Source of the DNA: Exilibacterium sp.
GTDB lineage: Bacteria; Pseudomonadota; Gammaproteobacteria; Pseudomonadales; Cellvibrionaceae
DNA length: 64,000 nucleotides
Reading direction: 5' to 3'
NCBI GenBank assembly: GCA_028280195.1
Contig: JANQMH010000056.1
Coordinates: 62,001-126,000, forward strand
The position numbers and the translations under genes are program-made. Under the pieces are notes generated by a model. The model did not search any database, was not told the DNA's origin, and saw only the letters and a list, made by a program, of their open reading frames with translations. Numbering within the stretch: position 1 is the stretch's first letter; each line of letters begins with the position of its first letter. Below, one piece after another: positions 16,600-26,648 of the stretch.

Positions 16600-17657
16600 A
16601 GCGGTGTTTTTTTCTCGGCGCGTTGTCGGCGGTGATCATTGCCGCCGCCGCTGTGTTCTGGTGCCTGCAATGGTTGCGGGCGCCGCTGCCGCTGCCCGCC
16701 GCCGGACTCAGGCTGGAATTGCAAGCGGGCGATTCGCTCGGGCAGCTGGTATACCGGCTGCAGGCGCGCGGGGCCTTGGCGCACCCGCGCATCCTGCTGG
16801 GCTATGCGCGGCTGACAGGCGCTACCGGCGTCAAGGTGGGCGAATATGCCGTGGCGGCGGGTACCACGCCGCTGGCCCTGCTCGAGCAGCTGATCGACGG
16901 TGATGTCATCAGCTATCGGGTGACGCTGGTGGAGGGCTGGACCTATGCCCAGGCGCTGCAGGCCCTGCACCGGCACCCCCGGCTCGCGGCGACACTGGGC
17001 GGCTTGGATATGGCGCAACAGCTGGCCCTGCTCGATATCGGCCTTGCCCACCCGGAGGGCTGGTTTTTTCCCGACACCTACCAGTTTACAGCCGGCACCA
17101 GCGACGTCGATATCCTGCGACGGGCCCACCAGCGCATGCGCCGCATTCTCTCCGCAGCCTGGGAGACCAGGGCCGCCGGCCTGCCCTATGAGGACCTCTA
17201 CCAGGTGCTGATCATGGCCTCGATCGTGGAGCGCGAGACCGGGCAGCCCTCCGAGCGCGGACAGATCGCCGGTGTCTTCGTGCGGCGCCTGCAAAACAAT
17301 ATGCGGCTGCAGACCGACCCGACAGTGATCTACGGGCTGGGCGATGCTTTCGATGGCAACCTGCGCCGCCGCCACCTGCAGCAGGCCACACCCTACAATA
17401 CCTATGTGATCCGGGGGCTGCCGCCCACGCCCATTGCGCTGCCCGGGCGCGAGGCGATTTACGCAACGCTGAACCCCGAGGAAGGCGACACTTTGTACTT
17501 CGTCGCCAAGGGCGACGGCAGCCACCAGTTTTCGAAAACGCTGGAGGAGCACAACCGGGCGGTGCGGCGTTATCAGATCGTCAACAGAAAAAAAGATTAT
17601 CGATCTGCGCCGTTGCCGGCGGTGGCTGACGATGCACCGAAACAGCCCCCGGACTGA
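16581..17657 (+). CDS. mltG: Endolytic murein transglycosylase MltG
   Basis: The 358-residue inner-membrane protein cleaves nascent glycan strands and sets their length. One membrane segment lies at about residues 8-29. A LysM-like region covers about 40-90, and the YceG domain holds the catalytic Glu in MASIVERETG with the partner stretch QTDPTVIYG. Start is GTG 16581, or GTG 16590 three residues on; both lie inside the end of pabC, so translation is likely coupled. The last 25 residues are a loose Ala/Pro-rich tail. Confidence 0.94.
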   Translation: MYGVSLKRCFFLGALSAVIIAAAAVFWCLQWLRAPLPLPAAGLRLELQAGDSLGQLVYRLQARGALAHPRILLGYARLTGATGVKVGEYAVAAGTTPLALLEQLIDGDVISYRVTLVEGWTYAQALQALHRHPRLAATLGGLDMAQQLALLDIGLAHPEGWFFPDTYQFTAGTSDVDILRRAHQRMRRILSAAWETRAAGLPYEDLYQVLIMASIVERETGQPSERGQIAGVFVRRLQNNMRLQTDPTVIYGLGDAFDGNLRRRHLQQATPYNTYVIRGLPPTPIALPGREAIYATLNPEEGDTLYFVAKGDGSHQFSKTLEEHNRAVRRYQIVNRKKDYRSAPLPAVADDAPKQPPD

Positions 17658-17670
17658 GCCGCGGGGCTTT

Positions 17671-17705
17671 GCTGTAAGCTGTATACTGTAAGCTGTCAGC
17701 TTTGA
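17671..17705. repeat. Heptamer tandem array (GCTGTAA units)
   Basis: Seven-base steps read GCTGTAA, GCTGTAT, ACTGTAA, GCTGTCA, GCTTTGA. Taken as 14-mers, two units match at 11 of 14 positions. The array fills most of the 60-base gap between the mltG stop and the tmk start, directly upstream of the tmk ribosome site. Confidence 0.75.
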
Positions 17706-18375
<670 letters not shown>

Positions 18376-18377
18376 CA

Positions 18378-19415
18378 ATGACCACCCCGCCCCCCCGCAC
18401 GCTGGCGCTGCCCTATCCCTGGCAGCAGCCACACTGGCAGCGGCTGCTGCAATGGCAGGCGCAGGGCAAGCTGCCCCACGCCTTGATGCTGAGCGGCCAG
18501 GGGGGGATTGGCAAGGCGCATTTTGCCAGAGCGGCGGCGCAATACCTGCTCTGCAGTGCGCCTCGCAGCGGGCTGGCCTGTGGCAGCTGTCGCGCCTGTG
18601 AGCTGAATCTGGCCGGCAGCCATCCCGATCTGCTGTGGGTGCAGCCGCAGGAGGCCGGCAAGGCCGTGAAAGTGGACCAGATTCGCGAGCTGGCGGACTT
18701 TGTCGCCAAAACCGCCCAGCAGGGTGGTATGAAGCTGGCGGTCATTGCGCCGGCGGAGGCAATGAATGTCAATGCCGCCAACGCGCTGTTAAAAAGCCTC
18801 GAGGAACCGGCCGGCGATACGCTGTTGATACTCGTCAGCCACAGTGCCGGCAGGGTAATGGCGACCTTGCGCAGCCGCTGCCAACTGCTGGCCCTGCCGA
18901 CGCCGTCGCCCGAGCAGGCGCTGCCGTGGCTGTCGCAACTGGTCAGCGGTGAGGACCCGCGGGCGCTGCTGCAATATGCCGGCGGCGCCCCGCTGGCAGC
19001 GCTCGAACTGCTCGAAGGTGACCTGCTGGAGCGGCGCGCCGAATTCCTGGCGGGTCTGGTGGGGGTGGCGCAGGGCCAGGTTTCAGCCCTCGAGGCGGCT
19101 GCTGCGAGTATGAAAGCCGAGCCTCTGAAACTGCTGGACTGGCTGTTGGGCTGGCTGCAACTGGGTGCCCGCCAGCTGGCCGGTATCGCGGCGCAGGGCG
19201 AGGCCGAGGGCGAACAGCTGCAGGCGCTGTTCAGCGGGGTGCAGCCCGGCCACCTGTACCGCTACCTGGACAAGGTCATACTTGCCAAGGGGCAGCTGCT
19301 GAGTGGCGCCAACCCCAACAAGCAGCTTTTGCTGGAGGAACTGTTTATGGACTGGAGTGCCCTGCTGCGAAGTCGCGCTGCGGCTAGACAGTCGCAGCGG
19401 AATGGATTAACGTAA
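18378..19415 (+). CDS. holB: DNA polymerase III subunit delta'
   Basis: The 345-residue subunit of the clamp loader helps open the beta clamp at the replication fork. It shows an AAA+ core with SGQGGIGKAHFA near residue 40, a zinc module with cysteines in CSAPRSGLACGSCRAC (about 56-72), and the sensor segment NALLKSLEEP typical of delta'. The C-terminal helical domain is less conserved, as expected. It stands between tmk and pilZ as in Pseudomonas. The repeat array upstream leaves almost no room for a ribosome site, so coupling to tmk is possible. Confidence 0.94.
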   Translation: MTTPPPRTLALPYPWQQPHWQRLLQWQAQGKLPHALMLSGQGGIGKAHFARAAAQYLLCSAPRSGLACGSCRACELNLAGSHPDLLWVQPQEAGKAVKVDQIRELADFVAKTAQQGGMKLAVIAPAEAMNVNAANALLKSLEEPAGDTLLILVSHSAGRVMATLRSRCQLLALPTPSPEQALPWLSQLVSGEDPRALLQYAGGAPLAALELLEGDLLERRAEFLAGLVGVAQGQVSALEAAAASMKAEPLKLLDWLLGWLQLGARQLAGIAAQGEAEGEQLQALFSGVQPGHLYRYLDKVILAKGQLLSGANPNKQLLLEELFMDWSALLRSRAAARQSQRNGLT

Positions 19416-19457
19416 ACCTACTATAGGGCGGAATGTATACGGTTTGGACGCGATCTT

Positions 19458-19811
19458 ATGAAAGGCTTGGGCGGCGGCGCGCGCAACGGCATCCTATCAT
19501 TGACCATCAAGGATAAGGCCGTGCTCTATGCAGCCTATATGCCTTTTGTACAACACGGCGGCCTGTTTATCCCCACCAATAAATCCTACAAACTGGGCGA
19601 CGAAGTGTTTATGCTGCTCAACCTGATGGATGAGCCGGAGAAGATTCCGGTGGCCGGCAAAGTCGTATGGGTGACGCCAAAGGGCGCGCAGGGCAACCGC
19701 GCCGCCGGTATCGGCGTGCAGTTCAGCGACCAGGATGATACCGCGGCAAAGAAGATAGAAACCTACCTGGCCGGCTCTCTGGATTCGGACAGGCCCACCC
19801 ATACCATGTAG
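19458..19811 (+). CDS. pilZ: Type IV pilus assembly protein PilZ
   Basis: The 117-residue cytosolic protein matches the founding PilZ of Pseudomonas, needed for type IV pilus assembly through contact with PilB and FimX. Matching blocks are LTIKDKAVLYAAYMPF, GDEVFMLLNLMDEPE, VAGKVVWVTPKGAQGNR and GIGVQFSDQD. The N-terminal arginines that bind cyclic-di-GMP in other PilZ domains are missing, as in the true PilZ branch. Location after holB is conserved. Confidence 0.93.
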   Translation: MKGLGGGARNGILSLTIKDKAVLYAAYMPFVQHGGLFIPTNKSYKLGDEVFMLLNLMDEPEKIPVAGKVVWVTPKGAQGNRAAGIGVQFSDQDDTAAKKIETYLAGSLDSDRPTHTM

Positions 19812-19850
19812 GCCAACCCGGCCCGGCTGTCCGGCAGCGATATCCCTCTA

Positions 19851-20633
19851 ATGCTGATCGATTCTCATTGTCACCTGGATCACCTCGAGCTCGATGACCG
19901 CCCGGGCGGCCTCGACGCTGTGCTGGCCGCCGCCCGCGAGCGCGGCGTGGAGAGATTTCTCTGTGTCGGCACCAGTGCCGACAATCGCACCGAGGTGTTG
20001 GGCATTGCCGATCGCTACGCCGATGTTGTCGCTTCGGTGGGCATCCATCCGCTCAATGTCGAGCGCGGACCGGTGGGCGAGGCCGAGTTGCTGGCCTGGG
20101 CCCGCCATCCCGCCGTGGTCGCCCTGGGGGAGACCGGCCTGGATTACCACTACGGTGACAGCGCCAGCCAGCCGCTGCAGCGGCAGAGCTTCATTACCCA
20201 CCTGCAGGCGGCGGCGGCCGCCTCACTGCCGCTTATCGTGCACACCCGCGAGGCCCGCCGCGACACCCTGGAGCTGATCGCCGAGTACGGCAATCAGGCC
20301 TGTGCCGGTGTTCTGCACTGCTTTACCGAAGACTGGGCCACGGCCGCCAGGGCCATGGATATGAACTACCTGATATCCATTTCCGGCATCGTCACCTTCC
20401 GCAATGCCAGCGCCCTGCGCGATGTGGTGCGGCGCATCCCCCTGGAGCGACTGATGCTGGAAACCGATTCCCCCTATCTGGCGCCGGTGCCGCATCGCGG
20501 CAAGGCCAATGAACCGCAGTATGTCAGGGAGGTGGCGGAATTCGTCGCCGACCTGAAGGGGGTGAGCTATACCGAACTGGTGGCGCGCACGGCGCAGAAC
20601 TTTTTCCGCTTATTTCGCCGCGCCGCCGCCTGA
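19851..20633 (+). CDS. tatD: TatD family metal-dependent deoxyribonuclease
   Basis: The 260-residue TIM-barrel hydrolase has metal ligands in IDSHCHLD at the start, GETGLDYHY near 95, the His in LIVHTREA and HCFTEDW, and the Asp in LETDSPYL. The family includes 3'-5' DNases linked to DNA repair and other metal-dependent hydrolases. Pseudomonas has the same gene next to pilZ. It faces the glycosyltransferase gene, whose end lies 14 bases beyond its stop. Confidence 0.93.
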   Translation: MLIDSHCHLDHLELDDRPGGLDAVLAAARERGVERFLCVGTSADNRTEVLGIADRYADVVASVGIHPLNVERGPVGEAELLAWARHPAVVALGETGLDYHYGDSASQPLQRQSFITHLQAAAAASLPLIVHTREARRDTLELIAEYGNQACAGVLHCFTEDWATAARAMDMNYLISISGIVTFRNASALRDVVRRIPLERLMLETDSPYLAPVPHRGKANEPQYVREVAEFVADLKGVSYTELVARTAQNFFRLFRRAAA

Positions 20634-20647
20634 AGCTGCCGCCGGCA

Positions 20648-21718
20648 TCAGGCCGCGCGACTGAGATCGGCGGCGAAATCGGCGATATCCGGTGACTCCA
20701 CCTGCCGCCACAAATCCGCAACCAGGCTGGAGGAGTCCTGCCAGTTGCCCTGTACCAGCCAGTCGACAATGGCATCGGCCACCTGCGGGTAGATCACCTG
20801 TTTTGCCGTCCACTGGTCGAGCCAGCGGCGAATGGTGCCGCTGTCGAGGCTGTCCATGGTCATGCCCAGACCCAGCTGCTCCAGTGCGGCGGCGTTGGAG
20901 AGTTGTTCCATCTGCCCCTGCAGCGGTTTCACCAGTATTTTCTTACCCAGTTGAATCGCCTCACTGGCCAGTTCGAAACCGGCATTGCTGATTACGCCGC
21001 TGCAGGTGTGAAGGTCGCGCTGGAAGCCGTCGCGGCTCAGCGGCCGCAACTGGATATTGCCGCGGTCCTCCTGGCGTTCGAACTCGCCGTAGTAGTAAAA
21101 CATATAGTCTTCCATCGGCTCCAGCAGCGCCATTACCTTTTGCGGCGATTCGAAACCCAGGTAGACCACGATCTTGCGCGGGTCGACGTGGCCGGCGGCG
21201 GCGGCGTCGAGATCGGCAATGGGCGGCAGGATATTCTGCCCGAAATGGTGCCAGTGCAGGCCCAGGGAGAGAGAGGCGGGAGCAAAGTGACGCATGATCA
21301 TACGCGAACTCAAGTTGCTGCCGCGCAGTGGAATGGGGTAGTCAAAGGCATATTGGTGACCGATGCCGATACAGGTTTTGCCGGCCCGTTTCGCCGCCCA
21401 GGCGCAAACCGGTTCGAAATCCGTAATGACCAGGTCGTAGTCGGCGACATTGAGGGTGCGGATATCGCGGAAAAACTGCAGTACTTTGTTATGGCCGAGG
21501 GTGCGCAGGTGTTTGATTTTGCCCTCTTCGGTGACAAAGGTCATACCCGGCAGGCAGCGCCAGTCGCCAAAGCCCTGCATATCGAAGAACTTGTCCCGCG
21601 GCCGGCCGGTGAACAGATAGTCCACTTGCAGGTCGGTTTTACTCATCGCTGCGCTGATGGCGCGGGCGCGGGTGATATGGCCATTGCCGGTGGCTTGAAC
21701 GCCGTAAAGTACTTTCAT
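20648..21718 (-). CDS. MJ1255/VC2487-type glycosyltransferase
   Basis: The 356-residue protein resembles the family of predicted glycosyltransferases named after MJ1255 and VC2487. It opens with YGVQATGNGHITRARAI, a glycine-rich nucleotide-sugar loop, and has the late C-terminal block SGVISNAGFELASEAIQLGK, typical of GT-B transferases of the MurG type. No membrane segment is seen. The acceptor is unknown. A PAP2 phosphatase gene lies upstream on the same strand, which suggests a joint role in envelope lipid or polysaccharide processing; that is inference. Confidence 0.8.
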   Translation of the reverse strand: MKVLYGVQATGNGHITRARAISAAMSKTDLQVDYLFTGRPRDKFFDMQGFGDWRCLPGMTFVTEEGKIKHLRTLGHNKVLQFFRDIRTLNVADYDLVITDFEPVCAWAAKRAGKTCIGIGHQYAFDYPIPLRGSNLSSRMIMRHFAPASLSLGLHWHHFGQNILPPIADLDAAAAGHVDPRKIVVYLGFESPQKVMALLEPMEDYMFYYYGEFERQEDRGNIQLRPLSRDGFQRDLHTCSGVISNAGFELASEAIQLGKKILVKPLQGQMEQLSNAAALEQLGLGMTMDSLDSGTIRRWLDQWTAKQVIYPQVADAIVDWLVQGNWQDSSSLVADLWRQVESPDIADFAADLSRAA

Positions 21719-21808
21719 TGGAGACAGTATCCTTTTCTCTGTGCAAAGAACAGGGCTGGTGATGACACCGTGTTAGCCGTTTTATCAGTGGCAGTGCTCA
21801 AAAGGCCG

Positions 21809-22342
21809 TCAGACAGCGACAGCCAGGATCAAAATGCCCAGAGTGTGCCCCAAAAGCGCGCCGGCGACAATATCGCTGGGGAAATGCACACCCAGCATGA
21901 CCCGGGAAAAGCCCACAGCGCAGGCCCAGGGGTAGAGGAGGGGGGCCAGATAGGGAAAAGCGTAGCTGAGGATGCCGGCGGTGAGAAAGGCTGCCGACGT
22001 GTGGCCCGATGGAAAGCTGAACTGGTCGGAGGGCTTGATTACTGCTTCGAAGCCCGGAATGGCCGCAGGCGGCCGATTGCGTTTGAAGTGGTGTTTGGAG
22101 ACAAAGTACACCAGCCTCTCCGCCGAGAACGCAGCGGCCAGCAGCCATACCATGGGCCAGTTCTGGTAGAACGCCAGGGTGGCGGCGGCAATCACATAGA
22201 GATGTCCATCGGCGGAGCGGGACACATAGCGGCTGACTTTGACCAGAGCATCGCGGCGCTTGCGGCGCAGACACCAGCCGAACGTCACCAGGTCGTAACG
22301 GTGAATGCTCTCTAGAATATGGGTATCCGGTAGCAGGCGCAT
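21809..22342 (-). CDS. PAP2 superfamily membrane phosphatase
   Basis: This 177-residue membrane phosphatase has the acid-phosphatase motifs KHHFKRNRPP (K-x6-RP), PSGHTSAAF and SRVMLGVHFPSD. Several hydrophobic segments lie between about residues 45 and 175. The family dephosphorylates lipid pyrophosphates or phosphatidic acid outside the cytosol. I start at ATG 22342 because AAGGAGG lies seven bases upstream; the open frame extends another 42 residues without support. It is divergent from the dUTPase gene. Confidence 0.85.
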   Translation of the reverse strand: MRLLPDTHILESIHRYDLVTFGWCLRRKRRDALVKVSRYVSRSADGHLYVIAAATLAFYQNWPMVWLLAAAFSAERLVYFVSKHHFKRNRPPAAIPGFEAVIKPSDQFSFPSGHTSAAFLTAGILSYAFPYLAPLLYPWACAVGFSRVMLGVHFPSDIVAGALLGHTLGILILAVAV

Positions 22343-22554
22343 GGGGAAGCCCTCCTTAGCGCCTACCCTAGAGCCGAATTGTGACAGAAACATGATTGTT
22401 TGATGACGCTTGTATGACTGTTTTTGCCGATAAATTAACCGATATGGCGCCGCCGATGCCCCCGCCAACCGCGCCGCGCAGCCCGGCTGTGCTACACTCC
22501 CGGCCTTCGGTAGATCGGCACAGGATAAGAGCCCAGCGATTTTGAGGAGGAGCC

Positions 22555-23172
22555 ATGCAGGCCCAATTGCGGACCATGCTGGAAATGCAGGACCTGATGA
22601 ATACCCGCGTGCACAGCGACTGGCGACAGCAGCACTTTGCCTGGTATCGGGCGATTTGGGTGGAGTGCGCCGAGCTGCTCGACCACTACGGCTGGAAGTG
22701 GTGGAAGCAGCAGGCTGCGGATATGGATCAGGTCAGCCTGGAGCTGATCGATATCTGGCATTTCGGCCTCAGCGCACTGCTGCAGAATGGTGCACCGCTT
22801 CAGGCGCTGGCAGAGCAGATTGGCGAACAGCTGGTGGTAGCAACCGACGAAGAGGATTTTCGCCTCGACCTGGAGCGCTTTGCCGCCCATACGCTGTCGA
22901 GCCGCAGCTTCGATGTGGCCGGTTTCGGCCGCCTGCTGGCCGGGGTCGAACTCGGCTTCGAGGAGCTTTATCGCGGCTATGTCGGTAAGAATGTGCTGAA
23001 CTTCTTTCGCCAGGACCACGGCTATTTGGAAGGTAACTATAATAAGCAGTGGGCCGGCCGCGAAGACAACGAACACCTGGTGGAAATCGTACAGGCGCTG
23101 GATAGCGACTCGAGCACTTTCAAGGATGATCTGTACCGGGCTTTGGCGCAGCGCTACCGCAGCGCTGGTTAG
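22555..23172 (+). CDS. All-alpha dimeric dUTPase
   Basis: The 205-residue helical protein matches the dUTPase_2 (PF08761) family, which hydrolyses dUTP to dUMP and is related to MazG. Metal-binding helices are visible in WVECAELLDHYGWKWWK and LELIDIWHFG (E-x-x-E/D patterns). The C-terminal GKNVLNFFRQDHGYLEGNY and DNEHL are also family blocks. GAGGAG stands seven bases before the ATG. The usual gammaproteobacterial dUTPase is the trimeric type, so this unrelated enzyme is worth noting. Confidence 0.88.
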   Translation: MQAQLRTMLEMQDLMNTRVHSDWRQQHFAWYRAIWVECAELLDHYGWKWWKQQAADMDQVSLELIDIWHFGLSALLQNGAPLQALAEQIGEQLVVATDEEDFRLDLERFAAHTLSSRSFDVAGFGRLLAGVELGFEELYRGYVGKNVLNFFRQDHGYLEGNYNKQWAGREDNEHLVEIVQALDSDSSTFKDDLYRALAQRYRSAG

Positions 23173-23187
23173 CGGCTGGCCGGCGGG

Positions 23188-23215
23188 TGGCAAATTTCCG
23201 GCAATTCCCTATAAT
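23188..23215 (+). promoter_or_regulatory. Putative sigma-70 promoter of mdh
   Basis: TGGCAA (23188-23193), a 16-bp spacer and a perfect TATAAT (23210-23215) stand 65 bases before the mdh GTG. Confidence 0.6.
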
Positions 23216-23279
23216 GGCCCACCGCCCGGCCGCCGTTCGACGGCCGCCAGCCAACCCTCAGCGTTAACGGAGATATATC

Positions 23280-24263
23280 GTGAAAGCACCAGTCCGAGTT
23301 GCCGTCACCGGAGCCGCCGGTCAAATCAGTTACTCCCTTCTATTCCGCATCGCCGCCGGCGAAATGCTGGGCACCGATCAACCGGTAATTCTGCAGATGC
23401 TGGAAATCACCCCGGCGCTGAACGCCCTCAAAGGGGTGGCCATGGAGCTGGATGACTGTGCCTTTCCGCTGCTGGCCGGGATGGTCTGTACCGACGATGC
23501 CGCCACCGCCTTCAAGGATGCGGAATACGCCCTGCTGGTCGGCGCCCGCCCGCGCGGACCCGGCATGGAGCGCAAAGACCTGCTGGAAGCCAATGCGGCG
23601 ATCTTCTCGGTACAGGGCAAGGCGCTCAACGACCATGCCGCGCGCCAGGTGAAGGTGCTGGTGGTGGGCAATCCGGCCAACACCAATGCACTGATCGCGC
23701 AGCGCAATGCGCCGGATCTGGACCCGCGCCAGTTTACCGCCATGACCCGCCTCGATCACAATCGCGCGCTGACGCAGCTGGCCCAGAAAACCGGCAAGAC
23801 CATTAACGACATTACCCATATGACCATTTGGGGCAATCACTCCTCTACCCAGTATCCCGACATTCACCAGACCAAGGTGGCCGGTACCGCCGCTACCGAC
23901 CTGGTTGAGCAGAGCTGGTATGAAAGTGACTTCATTCCCACGGTGCAAAAGCGCGGCGCCGCCATTATCGATGCCCGTGGCGCCTCCAGTGCCGCCTCGG
24001 CCGCCAATGCCGCCATTTTCCACATGCGCGACTGGGCCCGCGGCACCGCCGAGGGCGACTGGACCAGCATGGGCGTATACAGCGACGGCAGCTATGGTAT
24101 CGAGCAGGGCCTGATCTACTCCTTCCCCTGTATCTGCAAGGGGGGTGACTGGGAGATTGTCCAGGGTGTGGATATCAATGATTTCTCCCGTGAAAAGATG
24201 GCTGCCACCGAACAGGAACTCAAGCAGGAACGCGATGCGGTCAAGGCGCTGTTACCTGCCTAG
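23280..24263 (+). CDS. mdh: Malate dehydrogenase
   Basis: The 327-residue NAD-dependent enzyme interconverts malate and oxaloacetate in the TCA cycle. It belongs to the LDH-like cytosolic type, with the dinucleotide loop [15 protein letters not shown], the substrate arginine in [26 protein letters not shown], the Asp of TRLDHNRA and the catalytic His in IWGNHSS. The GTG start at 23280 follows GGAGATAT. It is a single-gene unit with its own promoter. Confidence 0.96.
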   Translation: MKAPVRVAVTGAAGQISYSLLFRIAAGEMLGTDQPVILQMLEITPALNALKGVAMELDDCAFPLLAGMVCTDDAATAFKDAEYALLVGARPRGPGMERKDLLEANAAIFSVQGKALNDHAARQVKVLVVGNPANTNALIAQRNAPDLDPRQFTAMTRLDHNRALTQLAQKTGKTINDITHMTIWGNHSSTQYPDIHQTKVAGTAATDLVEQSWYESDFIPTVQKRGAAIIDARGASSAASAANAAIFHMRDWARGTAEGDWTSMGVYSDGSYGIEQGLIYSFPCICKGGDWEIVQGVDINDFSREKMAATEQELKQERDAVKALLPA

Positions 24264-24459
24264 GCCGCCCCAAACCGCCATCCAGGCGGCGCTCAATGCT
24301 TTACCCCGCCCGTCGCGGTCCGCCTTTCCCGGCGCGGGATACGGATGGGCGGCTGTGCCCGCGGAGCGGGCGTGCTGGCGGTTCACCCCATTACTGGTTA
24401 AAGTAGAATGACCGGTTAACCTGAACTGACCGGCTATCGATATTCTGCGAGGTCGCGCC

Positions 24460-24972
24460 ATGGTCATGACCGAAGTAATGGAACCGGGTCGCAGCGTCAG
24501 GCTGACGCTGGCGCCCAACCGCTCGCTGACCTGGGAAGGCAATCTCTGGGTGCTGATCTCACTGCTGGTGCTGTCCCTGTTCACCAGCATTGGCTTCCTG
24601 CTCATGGGCGCCTGGGTCATTATGCCCTTTGTCGGCGTCGAGCTGGCGCTGCTGGCCTTTGCCCTGTTCTATGTGCAACAGCGCACACAGGTAAGGGAAG
24701 TCATTTATATCGATGAACGCCGCATCAAAATTGAGAAGGGCTTCGGTGCGCCGCAGGTATCGTGGTCGTTCTGCCGGCCCCGGGTCTCGGTAATGGTGGA
24801 ATCCGGCGGTGAGTTCAGCGGTACCCAGCATATCTGCTTCTGTGGCGACCAGGGTATGATAACCGTGGGCGAATTCCTCAATCCCAGTGACCGCGCGCTG
24901 CTGGTGGAAGATCTTTCGGGTCGCGGGCTGCGCACCCGCTGCCATCGCGACTGGTCGACGCTGGCGGTCTAG
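24460..24972 (+). CDS. DUF2244 integral membrane protein
   Basis: The 170-residue protein has two adjacent membrane segments at about residues 26-72 (WVLISLLVLSLFTSIGF and the following hydrophobic run), then a soluble C-terminal part with IDERRIKIEKG, a Trp-Ser pattern and the tail LLVEDLSGRGLR. This layout matches DUF2244, a family of unknown function often found near cytochrome oxidase genes. No oxidase gene is nearby here. Function cannot be stated. Confidence 0.75.
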   Translation: MVMTEVMEPGRSVRLTLAPNRSLTWEGNLWVLISLLVLSLFTSIGFLLMGAWVIMPFVGVELALLAFALFYVQQRTQVREVIYIDERRIKIEKGFGAPQVSWSFCRPRVSVMVESGGEFSGTQHICFCGDQGMITVGEFLNPSDRALLVEDLSGRGLRTRCHRDWSTLAV

Positions 24973-25101
24973 ATTGCTCTGCACAAAGCTCTCGATCGAC
25001 ATCGCACCGGCAACGGGTATCCATCAATCCGTACTGGCGGCTGCGCCGTATCAGTGAATCAGTATAATAGCTCAACCGAGACCAACAGGAGATAAGCGAC
25101 T

Positions 25102-25575
25102 ATGGCCTTTCCGAAAGTGGGGAATATGGCTCCCGCCTTTACGTTGAACAACCAGGCAGGCGAAAAGATCAGCCTGAAAGACTATAAAAATAAGTACAAT
25201 GTGGTGCTGTATTTTTATCCGAAGGCACTAACACCCGGATGCACGCTTCAGGCCTGCGGCATTCGCGATTCGAAAAAAGAGTTGGATAAGCGCAAAGTCG
25301 TTGTGTTGGGGGTTAGCCCGGACCCGGTTGCGCGGTTGCCGAAATTTATCGAGAAACATGAGCTGAATTTTACTTTGCTGTCCGATGAAGATCATGCGAT
25401 TGCCGATAAATACGGCTGTTGGGGAATGAAGAAATTTATGGGCAAGGAATTTATGGGCTTGATCAGAACAACCTTTATCATTGGCAAAGATGGCCGTCTG
25501 CTAAAGGTAATGGACAAATTCAAGACGAAAACTCACCATGATGACTTATTGGCTGAGTTGGATGAGCTTCTCTGA
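25102..25575 (+). CDS. bcp: Peroxiredoxin, BCP/PrxQ type
   Basis: The 157-residue thiol peroxidase reduces hydrogen peroxide and organic peroxides. The peroxidatic Cys is in ALTPGCTLQAC, and a second Cys five residues on is the resolving Cys expected of PrxQ enzymes. The Prx fold blocks NVVLYFYPKA, VVVLGVSPD and RTTFIIGKDG are present. A TATAAT box lies at 25063-25068 and GGAG before the ATG. Base composition is more AT-rich than the upstream housekeeping block. Confidence 0.9.
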   Translation: MAFPKVGNMAPAFTLNNQAGEKISLKDYKNKYNVVLYFYPKALTPGCTLQACGIRDSKKELDKRKVVVLGVSPDPVARLPKFIEKHELNFTLLSDEDHAIADKYGCWGMKKFMGKEFMGLIRTTFIIGKDGRLLKVMDKFKTKTHHDDLLAELDELL

Positions 25576-25582
25576 TTTCCAT

Positions 25583-25663
25583 GGGGTGATTCACGCGGTG
25601 TCCCGCAGCGTGCGCGACAGTGCCGTGCTACTGGATGCCACTGCTGGCCCTGACGCTGGCCAA
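25583..25663 (+). pseudogene. Short remnant of an amidase-signature gene
   Basis: One frame reads GVIHAVSRSVRDSAVLLDATAGPD over 27 residues. This closely follows the conserved amidase block 'xxVSRSVRDSAALLDATAGPDPG'. Sequence on both sides leaves the family at once, so only a piece of about 80 bases survives in the gap between the peroxiredoxin gene and the LysR gene. Confidence 0.6.
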
Positions 25664-25757
25664 ACAAGCTCCAGCAGCGTCCCGGCCGTACCTTGGTTTA
25701 GTGCCATATCGCTACTGCAGGCGCTCAGTGCCCAACTGGCTGTTGCGGTTTTAAGCG

Positions 25758-26648
25758 CTATTTTTTCCAGCCCTTCTTCGCTTGAAGTTGGCTTTTAAGA
25801 ATTTTAACAAAGCGTTTTACTTTGTCAGGAGGACGGTTGGAAAACAGATGCATTGTGTGCACCGGTGAAGAGGCGACTTGTTCAAGTTTTACCATGCGCC
25901 CTTGCTCAAGGTAATCACCCGCGGCAATATCCGGTAGTCTGGCAACACCTTGCCCTTGCAGCACCAGTGCCACCACGTTATTTAGCGTATTACAGCGGAT
26001 TCTGGGCTTGGCCCTCAGGCTTAGCCCATTCGAACAGGCGTATTTAACCGGCTGCCCTTGCCAGTCGTTGGCAATATGCTGCCAATGCTCCAGCGCTTGT
26101 ATGTTCTCAGGTATGCCTCCCATAAGCTGAGCATAGTCAGGGCTTACGTAGAGACTCTCATTAAGCATGCCAAGCCTTGAAACTTTTGCGGTTTGCAAAT
26201 CCAGCGTTCCAACACGAATGGCCAGATCGATTTGAGCATCCACCAAATCCACAGGCTTATCATCCGATAACAGACGTATGCTTATGGCTGGATTTTCATC
26301 CAGCAGTTGTGAAATGGCCGGCACAACCACATGATCGCTCAATACGTGGGGCGCCGTGATGGTTAATTGCCCCGACGCCTTAGCACCAAAATACTCAATA
26401 CTGGCCAGGGCCTTGTCATAACTGTCGCGTATGTCACAGCAGTGGCTGTAAAACTCACGCCCCGCCTCAGTCAATGACAGAGATCGGGTGCTTCTATGTA
26501 ACAGCCTTGCGCCAAGGCCTGTTTCCAGCCGGGTGACAGCCTGACTCACCGCTGACTTGGTTCGGGACAATCTTTCGGCAGCAAGGGTAAAGCTGCGCGA
26601 TTCCACAACAGCTAAAAACACCTGGGTATCTTCGAGGCCTGGCTTCAT
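25758..26648 (-). CDS. LysR-family transcriptional regulator
   Basis: The 296-residue regulator has an N-terminal winged HTH (TQVFLAVVESRSFTLAAERL ... SAVSQAVTRLE, residues 8-60) and a substrate-binding domain from about 90. The TSxxSQ-like recognition helix KSAVSQAV and LLHRSTRSLSLTEAG place it in the CrgA/YafC-like group. It is divergent from the small SnoaL-like gene with 121 bases between, the usual layout of a LysR protein and its target. The inducer is unknown. Confidence 0.9.
   Translation of the reverse strand: MKPGLEDTQVFLAVVESRSFTLAAERLSRTKSAVSQAVTRLETGLGARLLHRSTRSLSLTEAGREFYSHCCDIRDSYDKALASIEYFGAKASGQLTITAPHVLSDHVVVPAISQLLDENPAISIRLLSDDKPVDLVDAQIDLAIRVGTLDLQTAKVSRLGMLNESLYVSPDYAQLMGGIPENIQALEHWQHIANDWQGQPVKYACSNGLSLRAKPRIRCNTLNNVVALVLQGQGVARLPDIAAGDYLEQGRMVKLEQVASSPVHTMHLFSNRPPDKVKRFVKILKSQLQAKKGWKK

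Noticed and set aside
20903-22315. A 470-residue plus-strand frame opposite the glycosyltransferase and PAP2 genes
   Set aside because: It runs through two recognised genes and has no family match.
24264-24459. Possible terminator or RNA after mdh
   Set aside because: Only a weak CCGCC/GGCGG pairing is seen, with no T run and no conserved fold.
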